This document shows positions 15,415 to 24,327 of a stretch of DNA of 36,230 nt, piece after piece. The position numbers and the translations under genes were made by a program. The stretch covers positions 1-36,230 of the forward strand of contig CAZGKE010000020.1 in assembly GCA_964526035.1 (NCBI GenBank). Direction: 5' to 3'. Below the pieces are notes generated by a model that was not told the origin of the DNA, made no database searches, and was given only the letters and a program-made list of their open reading frames with translations. Every line of letters begins with the position of its first letter. The stretch's first letter is position 1. The DNA is from DAOMOD01 sp964526035 (GTDB lineage Bacteria; Pseudomonadota; Gammaproteobacteria; Xanthomonadales; BPKI01).

Positions 15415-18400
15415 TCAGCCGCCCAGCTCACCCAACAGGGCCTCGGCGGCGCGCAGACGGGTTGCGCGTTCGGGATGTCCGCCGCGGATGCGCAGCTTGT
15501 CGGGTCCGTCCATCGCATACATGCGTGGATGCTGCTGCAGCAGGCGGATGACCTTGGCGGGGTCGATATCGGGCTGCGGATGGAACAGTACGCGCCCGGC
15601 GGCATCGCCCAGCTCCAGCTTGCGGATGCCGAGCGCGGCGGCGCGCTGCTTCAGGCGGGCGACCGCGAACAGATGCTTGAGCGGCTCGGGCAACAGGCCG
15701 AAGCGGTCGATCATCTCCACCTGCAGCTCGCGCAGCGCCGCCTCGTCGCGGGCGCTGGCGATGCGCTTGTACAGCACCAGTCGGGTGTGCACGTCGGCAA
15801 GATACAAGTCCGGAATCAGGGCCGGCAGGTGCAGCTCCACTTCGCAGCGCTCGTGGCCACCGAGCAGGTCGAAGTCGGCCACCTTGCCGGATTTCAGCGC
15901 GCGCACGGCGCGCTCGATCAGCTCGGTATACAGCGAGAAGCCGATCTCCTGGATCTGTCCGGACTGCTCTTCGCCGAGCAGCTCGCCGGCGCCTCGGATT
16001 TCCAGATCATGCGTGGCCAGGGTGAATCCGGCGCCGAGTTCCTCAAGCGAGGCGATGGCTTCCAGGCGCTTGGCGGCATCGGCGGTCATGCTGCGCCGGT
16101 CGGGCACCACCAGATAGGCGTAGGCGCGATGATGGCTGCGGCCGACGCGTCCGCGCAGCTGGTGCAGCTGGGCGAGGCCGAAGCGGTCGGCGCGGTTGAT
16201 GATGATGGTGTTGGCGCTGGGGATGTCGATGCCGGATTCGATGATGGTGGTGCACAACAGCACGTTGAAGCGCTGTCGGTAGAAATCCAGCATCACCTGC
16301 TCGAGTTCGCGCTCGGGCATCTGGCCATGGGCGATGCGAATGCGCGCGTCCGGCGCCAGCACCTCCAGCTCGCGCAGCATGCGCCCGATGCTGTCGACCT
16401 CGTTGTGCAGGAAGAACAGCTGGCCGCCGCGCTGCAGTTCGCGCTGGAACGCCTCGCGCAACAGGCCGCTCTCCCACGGCGTGATGAAGGTCTTGACGGC
16501 GACCCGGTTGGGCGGCGGCGTGGCGATCAGCGACAGGTCGCGCAGTCCGCTCATCGCCATGTTGAGCGTGCGCGGGATCGGCGTGGCGGTGAGGGTGAGC
16601 AGGTTGACCTCGGCGCGCAGCGCCTTGAAGCGCTCCTTCTGGCGCACGCCGAAGCGCTGCTCCTCGTCGACGATCACCAGGCCGAGGTTCTTGAACTTCA
16701 GGTCGCCCTGCAGCAGGCGATGGGTACCGATCACCACATCGACCTTGCCGTCCTCCACTTCGGTAAGCACGCTGCCGGCTTCCTTGCGGCTGCGGAAGCG
16801 GCTCAGCACCTCGACGCGCAGCGGCCAGTCGGCGAAGCGGTCGCGGAAGTTCTGGAAGTGCTGCTGGGCGAGCAGGGTGGTGGGTACCAGCACCGCGACC
16901 TGGGTACCGGCGCTGGCGGCGGCAAAGGCGGCGCGCAGGGCGACCTCGGTCTTGCCGAAGCCGACATCGCCGCAGACCACGCGGTCCATGGGTCTGGCGT
17001 GTTCGAGATCGGCGATCACCGCCTCGATGGCCGAGATCTGATCCGGCGTTTCCTCGAAGGGAAAGCCGGCGGCGAACTGGGCCAGGAGCGCGCGGTCGAT
17101 GCTGAGCGGCGTGCCGGGATGGGCCTCGCGCTGCGCCTGGATGGCCAGCAGTTCCGCGGCCACATCGTGCACCTTTTCGGCGGCGCGGCGCTTGGCGCGC
17201 TCCCACTGCTCGCCGCCGAGACGATGCAGGGGCGCGCTCTCGGGCGACGCACCGCTGTAGCGGCTGACCAGCTCAAGCTGCGCGACCGGCACGTACAGCT
17301 TGTCGCCGTCGGCGTACTCGATGGCAAGGAACTCGCCAGTGGCGCCGCCGACATCGAGCGTGGTCAGTCCGCGATAGCGGCCGACGCCGTGGTCCTCGTG
17401 CACCACCGGCGCGCCGAGGCTGAGCTCGCTGAGGTCGCGGATGATGCTGTCGGGATCACGACCGGCGCGGCGGCGCTGACGGCGCGCCGGGGCGCGTTCG
17501 CCGAGCAGTTCGCGCTCGGCGAGCACGGCGAGGTTCTCGGCAGGCAGGGCAAAACCCGACTCGATGGGCGCCACCACCACGGCCAGACGCATGGCGCCGC
17601 TGCGGAACGTCGCCCAGTCGTCGACCACTTCGGGACTGACGCGGCTGTCGCGCAGCTGGTCGAGCAGGGCTTCACGGCGTCCCGGGGATTCGACGGCGAT
17701 CAGCAGTCGCAGTCCGCCATCGTCGAGCAGCGGCGACAGGCGTTCCTTCAGGGTTTCGCCGGCCGCCAGGGCAGGCGCCGCGGCGCTGCCCGGGTCGCTG
17801 GCGGCAGTGACATCGCCAAGCTCGATGCGTCGTCCCAGGTTGAGGCGTTCGCGCAGCGCGTCGACGCTGAGATAGATGTCGCCGACCGGAAACACCGGTC
17901 GGCTGGAGTCGTCCTTGCGATCCTCGTAGCGCTGCGCGGCCTGGGCGAGGAAGGCGGCGGCGGCATCCAGTGCGCCATCCTCCAGGAGCACCAGCGGTTC
18001 ACCGGTCGATGCCGCCGCGTCTCCCGCGTTGTCGGCGGGGCGCGTCCGCGCAGGGGGCGCCAGGTAGTCGAACAGGGTTTCGGTGGTGTCGAAGAACAGC
18101 GGCAGGTAGTACTCGAGCCCTGCCGGTACGGTGCCGGATTTCAGGTCCTGGTAGAGCGTGCTGAAGCGGATATCGAGCGGGAAACGGTCGAGCAGCGCAT
18201 TGCGCGCCGACTTCAGTGACGCCTCGTCGGTCGGAAATTCGCGCGCCGGCAGCAGGTCGATGTGTCGCACCTTGTCCAGCGAACGCTGGGTGTCGGTGTC
18301 GAAGCTGCGGATGGAGTCGACTTCGTCATCGAGCAGCTCGATGCGATAGGGGTGTTCGGCGCCGGAGGGAAACACGTCGAGCAGGGCGCCGCGCACCGCG

Positions 18401-18897
18401 AACTCGCCGGGGTCCATGACCTGCGGCAGGCAGCGATAGCCGGCGGCCTCCAGGCGCCGGCGCTCGGCTTCGAGATCCAGACGCTGGCCAACCTCCAGCT
18501 TCAGGCCGGTCCCGGCGATGAAGCGGCGCGGCGCAAGGCGTGTCAGCAGCGTGGCCACCGGCACGATCAGCACGCCGCGGCGCACCGACGGCAGCCGGAA
18601 CAGCGTGGCGATGCGCTGCGAAATGATGTCCGGGTGGGGCGCGAAGGCGTCGTAGGGAAGCGTTTCCCAGTCGGGCAGGTGCAAGACATCCAGCCCCGAC
18701 GGCGCGAACAGCCGCAGGTCCTCTTCCAGCAGGTGGGCCGCGTGGGTGTCGCGCGTCACCGCCAGCAGGATGCCGTCGTGACGCGCGGCGGTCTCGGTCA
18801 GCAGCAGGGCCAGCGCGCTGCCGTGCGGTCGTCGCCAGCGACGGAAGCGGTCCACGCCGGTCGGCAGTGGAAGTCTGGAGAAGGAAGAGTCATTCAC
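15415..18897 (-). CDS. Transcription-repair coupling factor Mfd
   Basis: A 1160-residue full-length Mfd. It rescues RNA polymerase stalled at DNA lesions and recruits UvrA. Order: UvrB-homology domains 1a/2/1b (residues 1 to about 350), the RNA polymerase-interacting CarD-like domain with the HEDHGVGRYRGL motif (about 500-560), the RecG-like translocase with Walker A GDVGFGKT near 641-648, DEEQRFG at about 742, TATPIPRTL and QLRGRVGRS, and the C-terminal TRCF domain that masks UvrA binding. The ATG at 18897 gives the standard length. It is the first gene of a minus-strand group with the lipoprotein, csiV and amidotransferase. Confidence 0.98.
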   Translation of the reverse strand: MNDSSFSRLPLPTGVDRFRRWRRPHGSALALLLTETAARHDGILLAVTRDTHAAHLLEEDLRLFAPSGLDVLHLPDWETLPYDAFAPHPDIISQRIATLFRLPSVRRGVLIVPVATLLTRLAPRRFIAGTGLKLEVGQRLDLEAERRRLEAAGYRCLPQVMDPGEFAVRGALLDVFPSGAEHPYRIELLDDEVDSIRSFDTDTQRSLDKVRHIDLLPAREFPTDEASLKSARNALLDRFPLDIRFSTLYQDLKSGTVPAGLEYYLPLFFDTTETLFDYLAPPARTRPADNAGDAAASTGEPLVLLEDGALDAAAAFLAQAAQRYEDRKDDSSRPVFPVGDIYLSVDALRERLNLGRRIELGDVTAASDPGSAAAPALAAGETLKERLSPLLDDGGLRLLIAVESPGRREALLDQLRDSRVSPEVVDDWATFRSGAMRLAVVVAPIESGFALPAENLAVLAERELLGERAPARRQRRRAGRDPDSIIRDLSELSLGAPVVHEDHGVGRYRGLTTLDVGGATGEFLAIEYADGDKLYVPVAQLELVSRYSGASPESAPLHRLGGEQWERAKRRAAEKVHDVAAELLAIQAQREAHPGTPLSIDRALLAQFAAGFPFEETPDQISAIEAVIADLEHARPMDRVVCGDVGFGKTEVALRAAFAAASAGTQVAVLVPTTLLAQQHFQNFRDRFADWPLRVEVLSRFRSRKEAGSVLTEVEDGKVDVVIGTHRLLQGDLKFKNLGLVIVDEEQRFGVRQKERFKALRAEVNLLTLTATPIPRTLNMAMSGLRDLSLIATPPPNRVAVKTFITPWESGLLREAFQRELQRGGQLFFLHNEVDSIGRMLRELEVLAPDARIRIAHGQMPERELEQVMLDFYRQRFNVLLCTTIIESGIDIPSANTIIINRADRFGLAQLHQLRGRVGRSHHRAYAYLVVPDRRSMTADAAKRLEAIASLEELGAGFTLATHDLEIRGAGELLGEEQSGQIQEIGFSLYTELIERAVRALKSGKVADFDLLGGHERCEVELHLPALIPDLYLADVHTRLVLYKRIASARDEAALRELQVEMIDRFGLLPEPLKHLFAVARLKQRAAALGIRKLELGDAAGRVLFHPQPDIDPAKVIRLLQQHPRMYAMDGPDKLRIRGGHPERATRLRAAEALLGELGG

Positions 18898-19012
18898 GGG
18901 GGCGCGGAGTTTAGCGCGGGGGGCGCACGTGCGGTGTCTGGTCCAGCCAGATGTCCGATTTCAGTGCGTTTTCACGTATTGAGGGGAGTGCGCCGGCGAA
19001 TTCCCGCCGGAC

Positions 19013-19017
19013 GGAGG
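19013..19017 (+). promoter_or_regulatory. Ribosome binding site deciding a GTG start
   Basis: GGAGG lies eight bases before the GTG at 19026, which begins a good signal peptide. This selects GTG over the more upstream ATG at 18951. Confidence 0.7.
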
Positions 19018-19025
19018 GTGTACTG

Positions 19026-21836
19026 GTGGCGAATTCGATCCACAGGGCAAGAATCTTCACGCTGGCGGCAGCGATCGTTGCGCTGCTGTTTTCCAATGCG
19101 GCATCAGCAGGACCGGGCTTCTGGACCAGTGCCGGCCCCGAGGGTGGTGCGATCGCCGACATGGTGCGCGCCCCCTCCGATCCGACCCGGATCTACCTGA
19201 TCAATAATCGCGTGCTGTTCCGATCCGACGATGGCGGTCTGACCTGGCAGATGCTCGACAACGGCCTGCTCGGATTCTTTCCGATCCGGGTGGCGGTCCA
19301 CCCGCTGGATCAGGACAGCCTGTGGATCGCCGGCGTCGGAGGGACGCGGCTGCTGGGCAGCAGCGATGGAGGCATGAGCTGGACCGCGATCGGTACCGGT
19401 CTTGGTGATGTCTTCGTCACCTCGATGCACGTGGTGCCCGTTTCGCCCGCGGTGCTGTATGCGACCACCAGTTCCGAGGGTCTGTTCCGCAGCGTCGACG
19501 CCGGCGCCAGCTTCACGCGCGTCGCCGAACTCGATCTGCCCGCGCATCTGCTGCAGGTGGTTGTCGATCCCGACGATCCGCTGCGCGTGCTGGTGCGCGC
19601 GAACTTCGATCTGTCCAGTCCACCTGCGCTGTACCGAAGCGTCGATGGCGGCGTGAACTTCGCCCCGGTCGCGCCGGTCTGGCCCGAGCCGGTGGCGGGC
19701 GGACAGGTGGCATTCAGCGGCAATGTGGCCGGCGAGCTGTTTGCCGGCTTCGACAGCCACATGTACCGCTCGACCGACAGCGGCGCCAGCTTCACGGCCA
19801 TGGGTTCAACGGGCGTGTTCATCGGGTCGCTGGCCACGGTGCCGGGAACTGCCGGGCACCTGTATGTGGGCAACATGCAGGGTGCGGGCATCCGCTTCAG
19901 CAGCGACAGCGGCGTCACCTGGAGTGATCGCAACGGCGGTCTCAGCGCCAACGGTGTCGACACTGCCGAGATCCGTGCCGTTTCGCCGCGCTCGGGCGGT
20001 AGCGAGATCGTCGCCGCATCGCTCACCGGTGGCGCCTTTCGCAGCGTCGACGGCGGGATATCGTGGACGGCTGTCAACCAGGGCCTGCGTTCGGTCAACG
20101 TGCGCGCGGTGGCGGTGCATCCGACCAATCCCGATGTGATACTTGCCGGCTACGGCGACTCCAGCACCAGCACCGTGGCGCTGCACCGCTCCGACGACGG
20201 CGGCGCAACCTGGAACGCTTCCAGCGCAGGTCTGGAGGCCGAATCCATCCGCCACCTGTTGATCGATCCGAACACTGCCGCCAGCGTGGCCTCCACCCAC
20301 ATCTACGCGGTGGGCTCCGATTTCGCGCCGCAGCCAATCAGCGCCCGCCGCGCCGGACTCTACAAGAGCGTGGACGGCGGCTCGACCTGGACCACCATCG
20401 ACAATCTGGTGCCGATGCCGGCAGCCGGCAGCTGGCAGCTGGCGACGGTCCGCTGGATCCTTGCCGATCCGACTTCGGGCTCGGCCGGGGGCAGCGGCCC
20501 GCTGCAGACCTTGCTGGTGTCCAATTCAGGCATTGCCAGCGGCAACTGCACGGCCCTGCCGCCCGTCCCGATCACGCACAGCGTCGCGCGCATGTGGCGC
20601 AGCGTCGACGCCGGTTCAAGCTGGCAGCCCTGGGACGCGCTGCCGCAGGGCGAGTGCGCGCCGGGCGCCGTTTCGCCGCAGGACGGCGCCTTCATTCGGC
20701 CGCTGCAGTTCGCCATGGATCCGGTGGATCCGGACACGCTCTATGTCGGCACTTTCCTGAGCTTTTGCGACGACTGCCCCGGTTACACGCCCGCCGTGCC
20801 CAACGGCATCTTCAAGAGCGTCGACGGCGGCGCCAGCTGGACGCACAGCTCGACCGGCATCCCGCACCTCGATGGACCCGGGTCGTCGCAGTACGACGTG
20901 TACGCCGTCACCGTCGATCCTGCAGACGGCAACATCCTCTATGCGGCCGTGCAGAGACCGCAGTTCAGCGGTCCGGGCAATGTCTACAAAAGCACCGACG
21001 CCGGTGCGAGCTGGTTTCCGTCAGGGGTCGGCATTGCCGGCGCCGATGTGCGCTTCCTGCTGGTGGATCCGAACGACAGTCAACGCGTTTACGCCGCGTC
21101 CGGCGGCTCATTGACGGACCCAGGCGGCGTGTACATCTCCGACGATGGCGGTCTGAGCTGGAACTCGGCGAGCATCGCCTTGCCGGCGAGCGCGGCGACA
21201 TCGCTCGCGATCGACGATACCGATCCGGTGGAGCCGACCATTCACGCCGGCACCGTGCAGGGCGCCTTCAGCCTGACCCGTGTGTCCGATCTCGACGGAG
21301 ACGGCCCGCCGGATACGGTCGAAGCGAGCGCGCCCTTCGGCGGCGACGGCAACGAGGACGGCGAGCCCGATTCCGAGCAGTCCAATGTCGCCAGCATGGG
21401 CGATGCCGGCGACGCCCGTGGAGTCGAAGGTGCGCGCATCACCATCACCAGCACGGGCGTGTCAGGCGATTGCACGGCGATCAATGACGCGCATGCCTTG
21501 CAGGAGCGCGGCCTGATCACCGACAGCGGCCACCGCTATCCGCTGGGGGTGGTGCGTTTCGAGCTGCTCGATTGCCAACAGGCCATCGTCAGCGTGCGCT
21601 ACCACGGCGAACAGTTCGGCAGCTTCCACGCATGGCGCCGTTTCGGTCCGGCCGTGGTGGGCGACGCGACAACCCTTGGCTGGATGGGTCAGAGCGCTGG
21701 ATTCAGCGGCAACACCTGGAGCTTCGTCCTGAACGACAACGAGCCGGGCGACAACCGATCCGCGACGGGACGCATCCTGTTCATCGGCGGGCCGAGCCTG
21801 CCGTCGAGCTTCATCTTCAACGACGGCTTCGAGTAG
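19026..21836 (+). CDS. Exported Asp-box (BNR) repeat protein with choice-of-anchor-U-like domain
   Basis: A 936-residue secreted protein from the GTG at 19026. Signal peptide: IHRARIFTLAAAIVALLFSN then AASA. The body holds about 13 Asp-box motifs of the S-x-D-x-G-x-x-W/F type (for example FRSDDGGLTWQ, FKSVDGGASWT), the hallmark of VPS10/sialidase-like beta-propellers. From about residue 753 comes a domain beginning with a calcium-type D-L-D-G-D-G repeat (SDLDGDGPPDTVEAS ... GGDGNEDGEPD) and continuing HRYPLGVVRFELL, as in the choice-of-anchor U domain. The protein ends in SSFIFNDGFE instead of a hydrophobic CTERM anchor. No catalytic residue is evident; surface adhesion or secretion is inferred. 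It overlaps the GNAT gene by 20 bases. Confidence 0.85.
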   Translation: MANSIHRARIFTLAAAIVALLFSNAASAGPGFWTSAGPEGGAIADMVRAPSDPTRIYLINNRVLFRSDDGGLTWQMLDNGLLGFFPIRVAVHPLDQDSLWIAGVGGTRLLGSSDGGMSWTAIGTGLGDVFVTSMHVVPVSPAVLYATTSSEGLFRSVDAGASFTRVAELDLPAHLLQVVVDPDDPLRVLVRANFDLSSPPALYRSVDGGVNFAPVAPVWPEPVAGGQVAFSGNVAGELFAGFDSHMYRSTDSGASFTAMGSTGVFIGSLATVPGTAGHLYVGNMQGAGIRFSSDSGVTWSDRNGGLSANGVDTAEIRAVSPRSGGSEIVAASLTGGAFRSVDGGISWTAVNQGLRSVNVRAVAVHPTNPDVILAGYGDSSTSTVALHRSDDGGATWNASSAGLEAESIRHLLIDPNTAASVASTHIYAVGSDFAPQPISARRAGLYKSVDGGSTWTTIDNLVPMPAAGSWQLATVRWILADPTSGSAGGSGPLQTLLVSNSGIASGNCTALPPVPITHSVARMWRSVDAGSSWQPWDALPQGECAPGAVSPQDGAFIRPLQFAMDPVDPDTLYVGTFLSFCDDCPGYTPAVPNGIFKSVDGGASWTHSSTGIPHLDGPGSSQYDVYAVTVDPADGNILYAAVQRPQFSGPGNVYKSTDAGASWFPSGVGIAGADVRFLLVDPNDSQRVYAASGGSLTDPGGVYISDDGGLSWNSASIALPASAATSLAIDDTDPVEPTIHAGTVQGAFSLTRVSDLDGDGPPDTVEASAPFGGDGNEDGEPDSEQSNVASMGDAGDARGVEGARITITSTGVSGDCTAINDAHALQERGLITDSGHRYPLGVVRFELLDCQQAIVSVRYHGEQFGSFHAWRRFGPAVVGDATTLGWMGQSAGFSGNTWSFVLNDNEPGDNRSATGRILFIGGPSLPSSFIFNDGFE

Positions 21837-22458
21837 CGCTCTCACCGGTATCGTCGGCCCCGGCCTCAAGGCCGGGTGCCGACGGACACAGGATCTTTCG
21901 AACGCGAACCATGCCCGGTTCCTCGGGCTGCGGCATGCGGAGGAAGCCGAGACCCTTGCACACGTCCAGCATGGCCTGATTCTCGACCATGACATCTCCG
22001 TACATCGACTGCACGCGCTTGCGGCGGCACCAGTCGAGGAGCTTGCGCAGCATGTAGGTGGCCAGGCCGTGGCCGCGCAGCTCGGCACCGACGACGACTG
22101 CAAACTCGGCGTCGTCGGTATCGGAATTGATGGCGACGCGGGCGACCGCGCCGATGCGCGGTTCGGGGAATTCGTCGGGCTCGGTCAGGACGAGCGCGAA
22201 GGCGCGGCGGCGATCGATGTCCGCCAGATCCTGGGCCTGCGCGGGCGTCAGCTCACTCATCGGATGCAGGAAGCGAAAGCGCACCTCTTCGGGCGTGAGC
22301 GACTGGAAGCCGTCCCGCAGCGCCTTTGCATCGGCGGCCCGGATCGGTCGCAGGATCAGCTCGCGCCCGTCGCGCAAACGCAGGCGCTCGCTCCACGGCT
22401 TGCCCAGGCGCGTGCGCACGAAGGATGGCTTGCTTAGTTGATGGGCTTTGAGGAGCAT
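21817..22458 (-). CDS. GNAT-family N-acetyltransferase
   Basis: A 213-residue Gcn5-related acetyltransferase. RDGRELILRPIRAADA opens the fold; the acetyl-CoA-binding motif A reads EFAVVVGAELRGHGLATYMLRKLLDWCRRK, followed by GDVMVENQAMLDVCKGLGF. The arrangement resembles the acetyltransferase half of Pat-type protein lysine acetyltransferases. The target (protein lysine or small molecule) is unknown. Its last 20 or so codons run through a REP-like hairpin at 21853-21883, so that tail is probably acquired. It converges on the Asp-box gene and diverges from the MmcQ gene. Confidence 0.88.
   Translation of the reverse strand: MLLKAHQLSKPSFVRTRLGKPWSERLRLRDGRELILRPIRAADAKALRDGFQSLTPEEVRFRFLHPMSELTPAQAQDLADIDRRRAFALVLTEPDEFPEPRIGAVARVAINSDTDDAEFAVVVGAELRGHGLATYMLRKLLDWCRRKRVQSMYGDVMVENQAMLDVCKGLGFLRMPQPEEPGMVRVRKILCPSAPGLEAGADDTGESATRSRR
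21853..21883. repeat. REP-like hairpin inside the GNAT 3' end
   Basis: GTCGGC 21853-21858 and CCCGGCCT 21859-21866 pair with AGGCCGGG 21869-21876 and GCCGAC 21878-21883. It lies 17 bases after the Asp-box gene stop and could terminate it, while also coding for the end of the acetyltransferase on the other strand. Confidence 0.65.
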
Positions 22459-22506
22459 GCGAGCGATGATGTCAGCCGCGCTGGGAGTCCTTGCTCTAAC
22501 CCGTTC

Positions 22507-22896
22507 ATGAACGAGACAGAATTGCGACAGTTGTGCAGTTGGCCCGGCATCACCTGGGACGTCAAGTGGGGCGGCGTTTTCGTGGGCAGCGTCGGCAACC
22601 GGATGTTCTGCTGCCTCAGCAAGGACGATCCGCCGCCGTACCGGCTGAGCTTCAAGGTCGAGGACGAGCGCTTCCTCGAACTGACCGATCGCCCCGGCTT
22701 CCGACCGGCGCCCTACCTGGCAAGGGCGCGCTGGGTCACCGTGGATGACCCAAGGACGCTCGCGAAGGTCGAAGCGCGCACCTTCCTCCGCACCGCCTAC
22801 GAACTCATCCGCGCCAAGCTGCCGAAGCGGGTGCAGAGGGAGCTTCAGGGGCAGGATGCCCTACTCCCTCAACCCCCTGACCCCCTAGTCACCTAA
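22507..22896 (+). CDS. MmcQ/YjbR-family protein
   Basis: A 129-residue protein of the small MmcQ/YjbR family (CyaY-like fold, called DNA-binding in databases). The body MNETELRQLCSWPGITWDVKWGGVFVGSVGNRMF...LSFKVEDERFLELTDRPGFRPAPYLARARWVTVDD is typical, ending in an LRTAYELIRAKLPKR helix. I start at the ATG at 22507; the open frame extends upstream to 22438 but lacks family similarity. The last 14 residues (after RELQG) run into low-complexity DNA, and the stop codon lies inside the second copy of an 8-bp tandem repeat. The function is unknown. Confidence 0.8.
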   Translation: MNETELRQLCSWPGITWDVKWGGVFVGSVGNRMFCCLSKDDPPPYRLSFKVEDERFLELTDRPGFRPAPYLARARWVTVDDPRTLAKVEARTFLRTAYELIRAKLPKRVQRELQGQDALLPQPPDPLVT

Positions 22897-22956
22897 TCAC
22901 CTAATCACCTAATCACCTAATCACGTAATCACGTAATCACGTAGTCACCTGATCAC
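22885..22956. repeat. Nine-copy 8-bp tandem repeat (CTAATCAC)
   Basis: Nine contiguous 8-base units: CTAGTCAC, four CTAATCAC, two GTAATCAC, GTAGTCAC and CTGATCAC. The array starts within the 3' end of the MmcQ gene and ends 14 bases before the converging rlmJ stop. It supplies the MmcQ stop codon (TAA at 22894-22896) and is likely length-variable by slippage. Confidence 0.9.
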
Positions 22957-22970
22957 CGAGCGTCAGCTCC

Positions 22971-23825
22971 TCACCCCTCCTCCCGCTTCAACCAATCCAG
23001 CCGAAAATGCGCGTCCTCGTCCTGCGCCATCGCCTTGCGCAACACGGGCAGGGCGCTGGCGAGCGCTTCGTCGATGCGCCAGGGTGGGTTGATGATGGCC
23101 ATGCCGGCGCCGCTCATGCGCAGCGGCGAGTCGCAGCCACGCACGGCCAGCTCGGCAAGCAGCACCGAACGCGGCGCGTTCTCCTGAAGCCAGCGTAGGA
23201 ACTGGGCGATCTGCGGACGGATCTTGATCGGGTACCAGACTGCGTACACGCCCTGCGGCCAGCGCTGCAGTGCTGGCCCCAGACTGCTTTCGATCAGGCG
23301 GAACTCCTCGGCCTGAGCTTCGTAGGCAGGGTCGATCAGCACCAGGCCGCGGCGCTCGGCCGGCGGCACCAGGCCGGGAAGTGCCTCGTAGCCGTCGCGA
23401 CGATGGATGTGCGCGCGACGATCCGGTCCCAGCTTGCGCTTCAGCTGGTCATGGACTTCGGGATGAAGTTCGCACAGCACCATGCGGTCCTGCGCGCCGA
23501 GCAGCGCAGCCGCCAGGCGCGGCGAGCCAGGATACATCGACAGCCCGGGACGCCCGACAGGCTGCATGGCGAGCACCACTGACAGATAGCTGGCAATCAA
23601 TTTGGGTGGCTTGTCGATGTCGAACAGACGACCGATACCCTCGCGATACTCGCCGGTGCGTCGCGCCTCTTCGCCGGACAGATCGTAGAACCCGCTGCCG
23701 GCGTGGGTGTCGATATAGGCAAGCGCCTTCGGCTTGATCCTGAGCGCCTGGATGACCGCGGTCAGCACCACATGCTTCAGCACGTCACCGAAGTTGCCGG
23801 CATGGAAGGCGTGGCGGTAGTTCAT
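22971..23825 (-). CDS. 23S rRNA (adenine-2030-N6)-methyltransferase RlmJ
   Basis: A 284-residue RlmJ. It methylates A2030 in 23S rRNA using SAM. The N-terminus MNYRHAFHAGNFGDVLKHVVL, the SAM-binding IDTHAGSGFYDL (38-50), RTGEYREGIGRL, YPGSP, CELHPEVHDQLKR and NPPWRIDEAL match the family. The catalytic motif, normally DPPY, reads DPAY here (D165-Y168). The ATG at 23823-23825 gives the family length; the upstream frame is open but unrelated. Divergent from the copper operon. Confidence 0.95.
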   Translation of the reverse strand: MNYRHAFHAGNFGDVLKHVVLTAVIQALRIKPKALAYIDTHAGSGFYDLSGEEARRTGEYREGIGRLFDIDKPPKLIASYLSVVLAMQPVGRPGLSMYPGSPRLAAALLGAQDRMVLCELHPEVHDQLKRKLGPDRRAHIHRRDGYEALPGLVPPAERRGLVLIDPAYEAQAEEFRLIESSLGPALQRWPQGVYAVWYPIKIRPQIAQFLRWLQENAPRSVLLAELAVRGCDSPLRMSGAGMAIINPPWRIDEALASALPVLRKAMAQDEDAHFRLDWLKREEG

Positions 23826-23925
23826 GGGTTCCAGCTTGGACGGAACCACTGCGCCGAACAACTGTCTGAGCGCACATTGATGGACCGCTCGTCGGCGGTT
23901 CGAGCCTTGTGGTAAGTTGTTGACC

Positions 23926-24270
23926 ATGATTCGCTGGATGGTCACGGTTTTGCTCTGTCTGGGCGTAGCCACGCTCGGCTTTGCGCGTCCGTGTCCCTGC
24001 GATCACGAGCCTGCCGAGGCCATCTCCGAGGAGATGGCCGGCGATCACGACGACTGCCCGCACTCCGCGCCGCAGCCGGCGATCCCTGACGAAGCACCCG
24101 AGGGCGGTCACGACTGCCAGCATTGCGACGCATGCGTGCTTGGCTCGGCGCTGCCTTCGGCCCCCGCGCATGCGGCACGCGGCACGCCGGTTCATGCCGA
24201 CTTCGCCGCTATCGTACTGCCGCCCTGCCTGGGCAACCCCGGTCTTCCCCTGAGACCTCCGATCGCCTGA
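23926..24270 (+). CDS. Exported Cys/His-rich protein of the Cus-type operon
   Basis: A 114-residue protein with a signal peptide (MIRWMVTVLLCLGVATLGFA). The mature part is rich in Cys, His, Asp and Glu: CPCDHEP (23-29), HDDCPH (41-46) and GHDCQHCDAC (61-70), an array well suited to soft metals such as Cu(I). It resembles the short DUF2946-type proteins often found before copper genes, but the match is loose. It is the first gene of the operon, 57 bases before cusB, so a metal-binding or chaperone role beside the pump is inferred. A GTG/TTG start just upstream is possible but adds nothing recognisable. Confidence 0.65.
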   Translation: MIRWMVTVLLCLGVATLGFARPCPCDHEPAEAISEEMAGDHDDCPHSAPQPAIPDEAPEGGHDCQHCDACVLGSALPSAPAHAARGTPVHADFAAIVLPPCLGNPGLPLRPPIA

Positions 24271-24327
24271 TTCCCGCAAGTGGAATCCTGCCGGCGCTTG
24301 CGTCGGCGTCCCTGATCGGAGAACACC

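Noticed and set aside
13095..15551. 818-residue open frame on the plus strand
   Set aside because: Antisense to the amidotransferase, csiV and the lipoprotein; composition is biased toward Arg/Gln/His and has no recognisable domain.
15340..18219. 959-residue open frame on the plus strand
   Set aside because: It lies entirely antisense to mfd, whose domains and length are intact. Long antisense frames are expected in GC-rich DNA.
22885..22956. Possible iteron/origin repeats
   Set aside because: The 8-bp units are head to tail in a converging intergenic gap with no AT-rich region or replication gene near.
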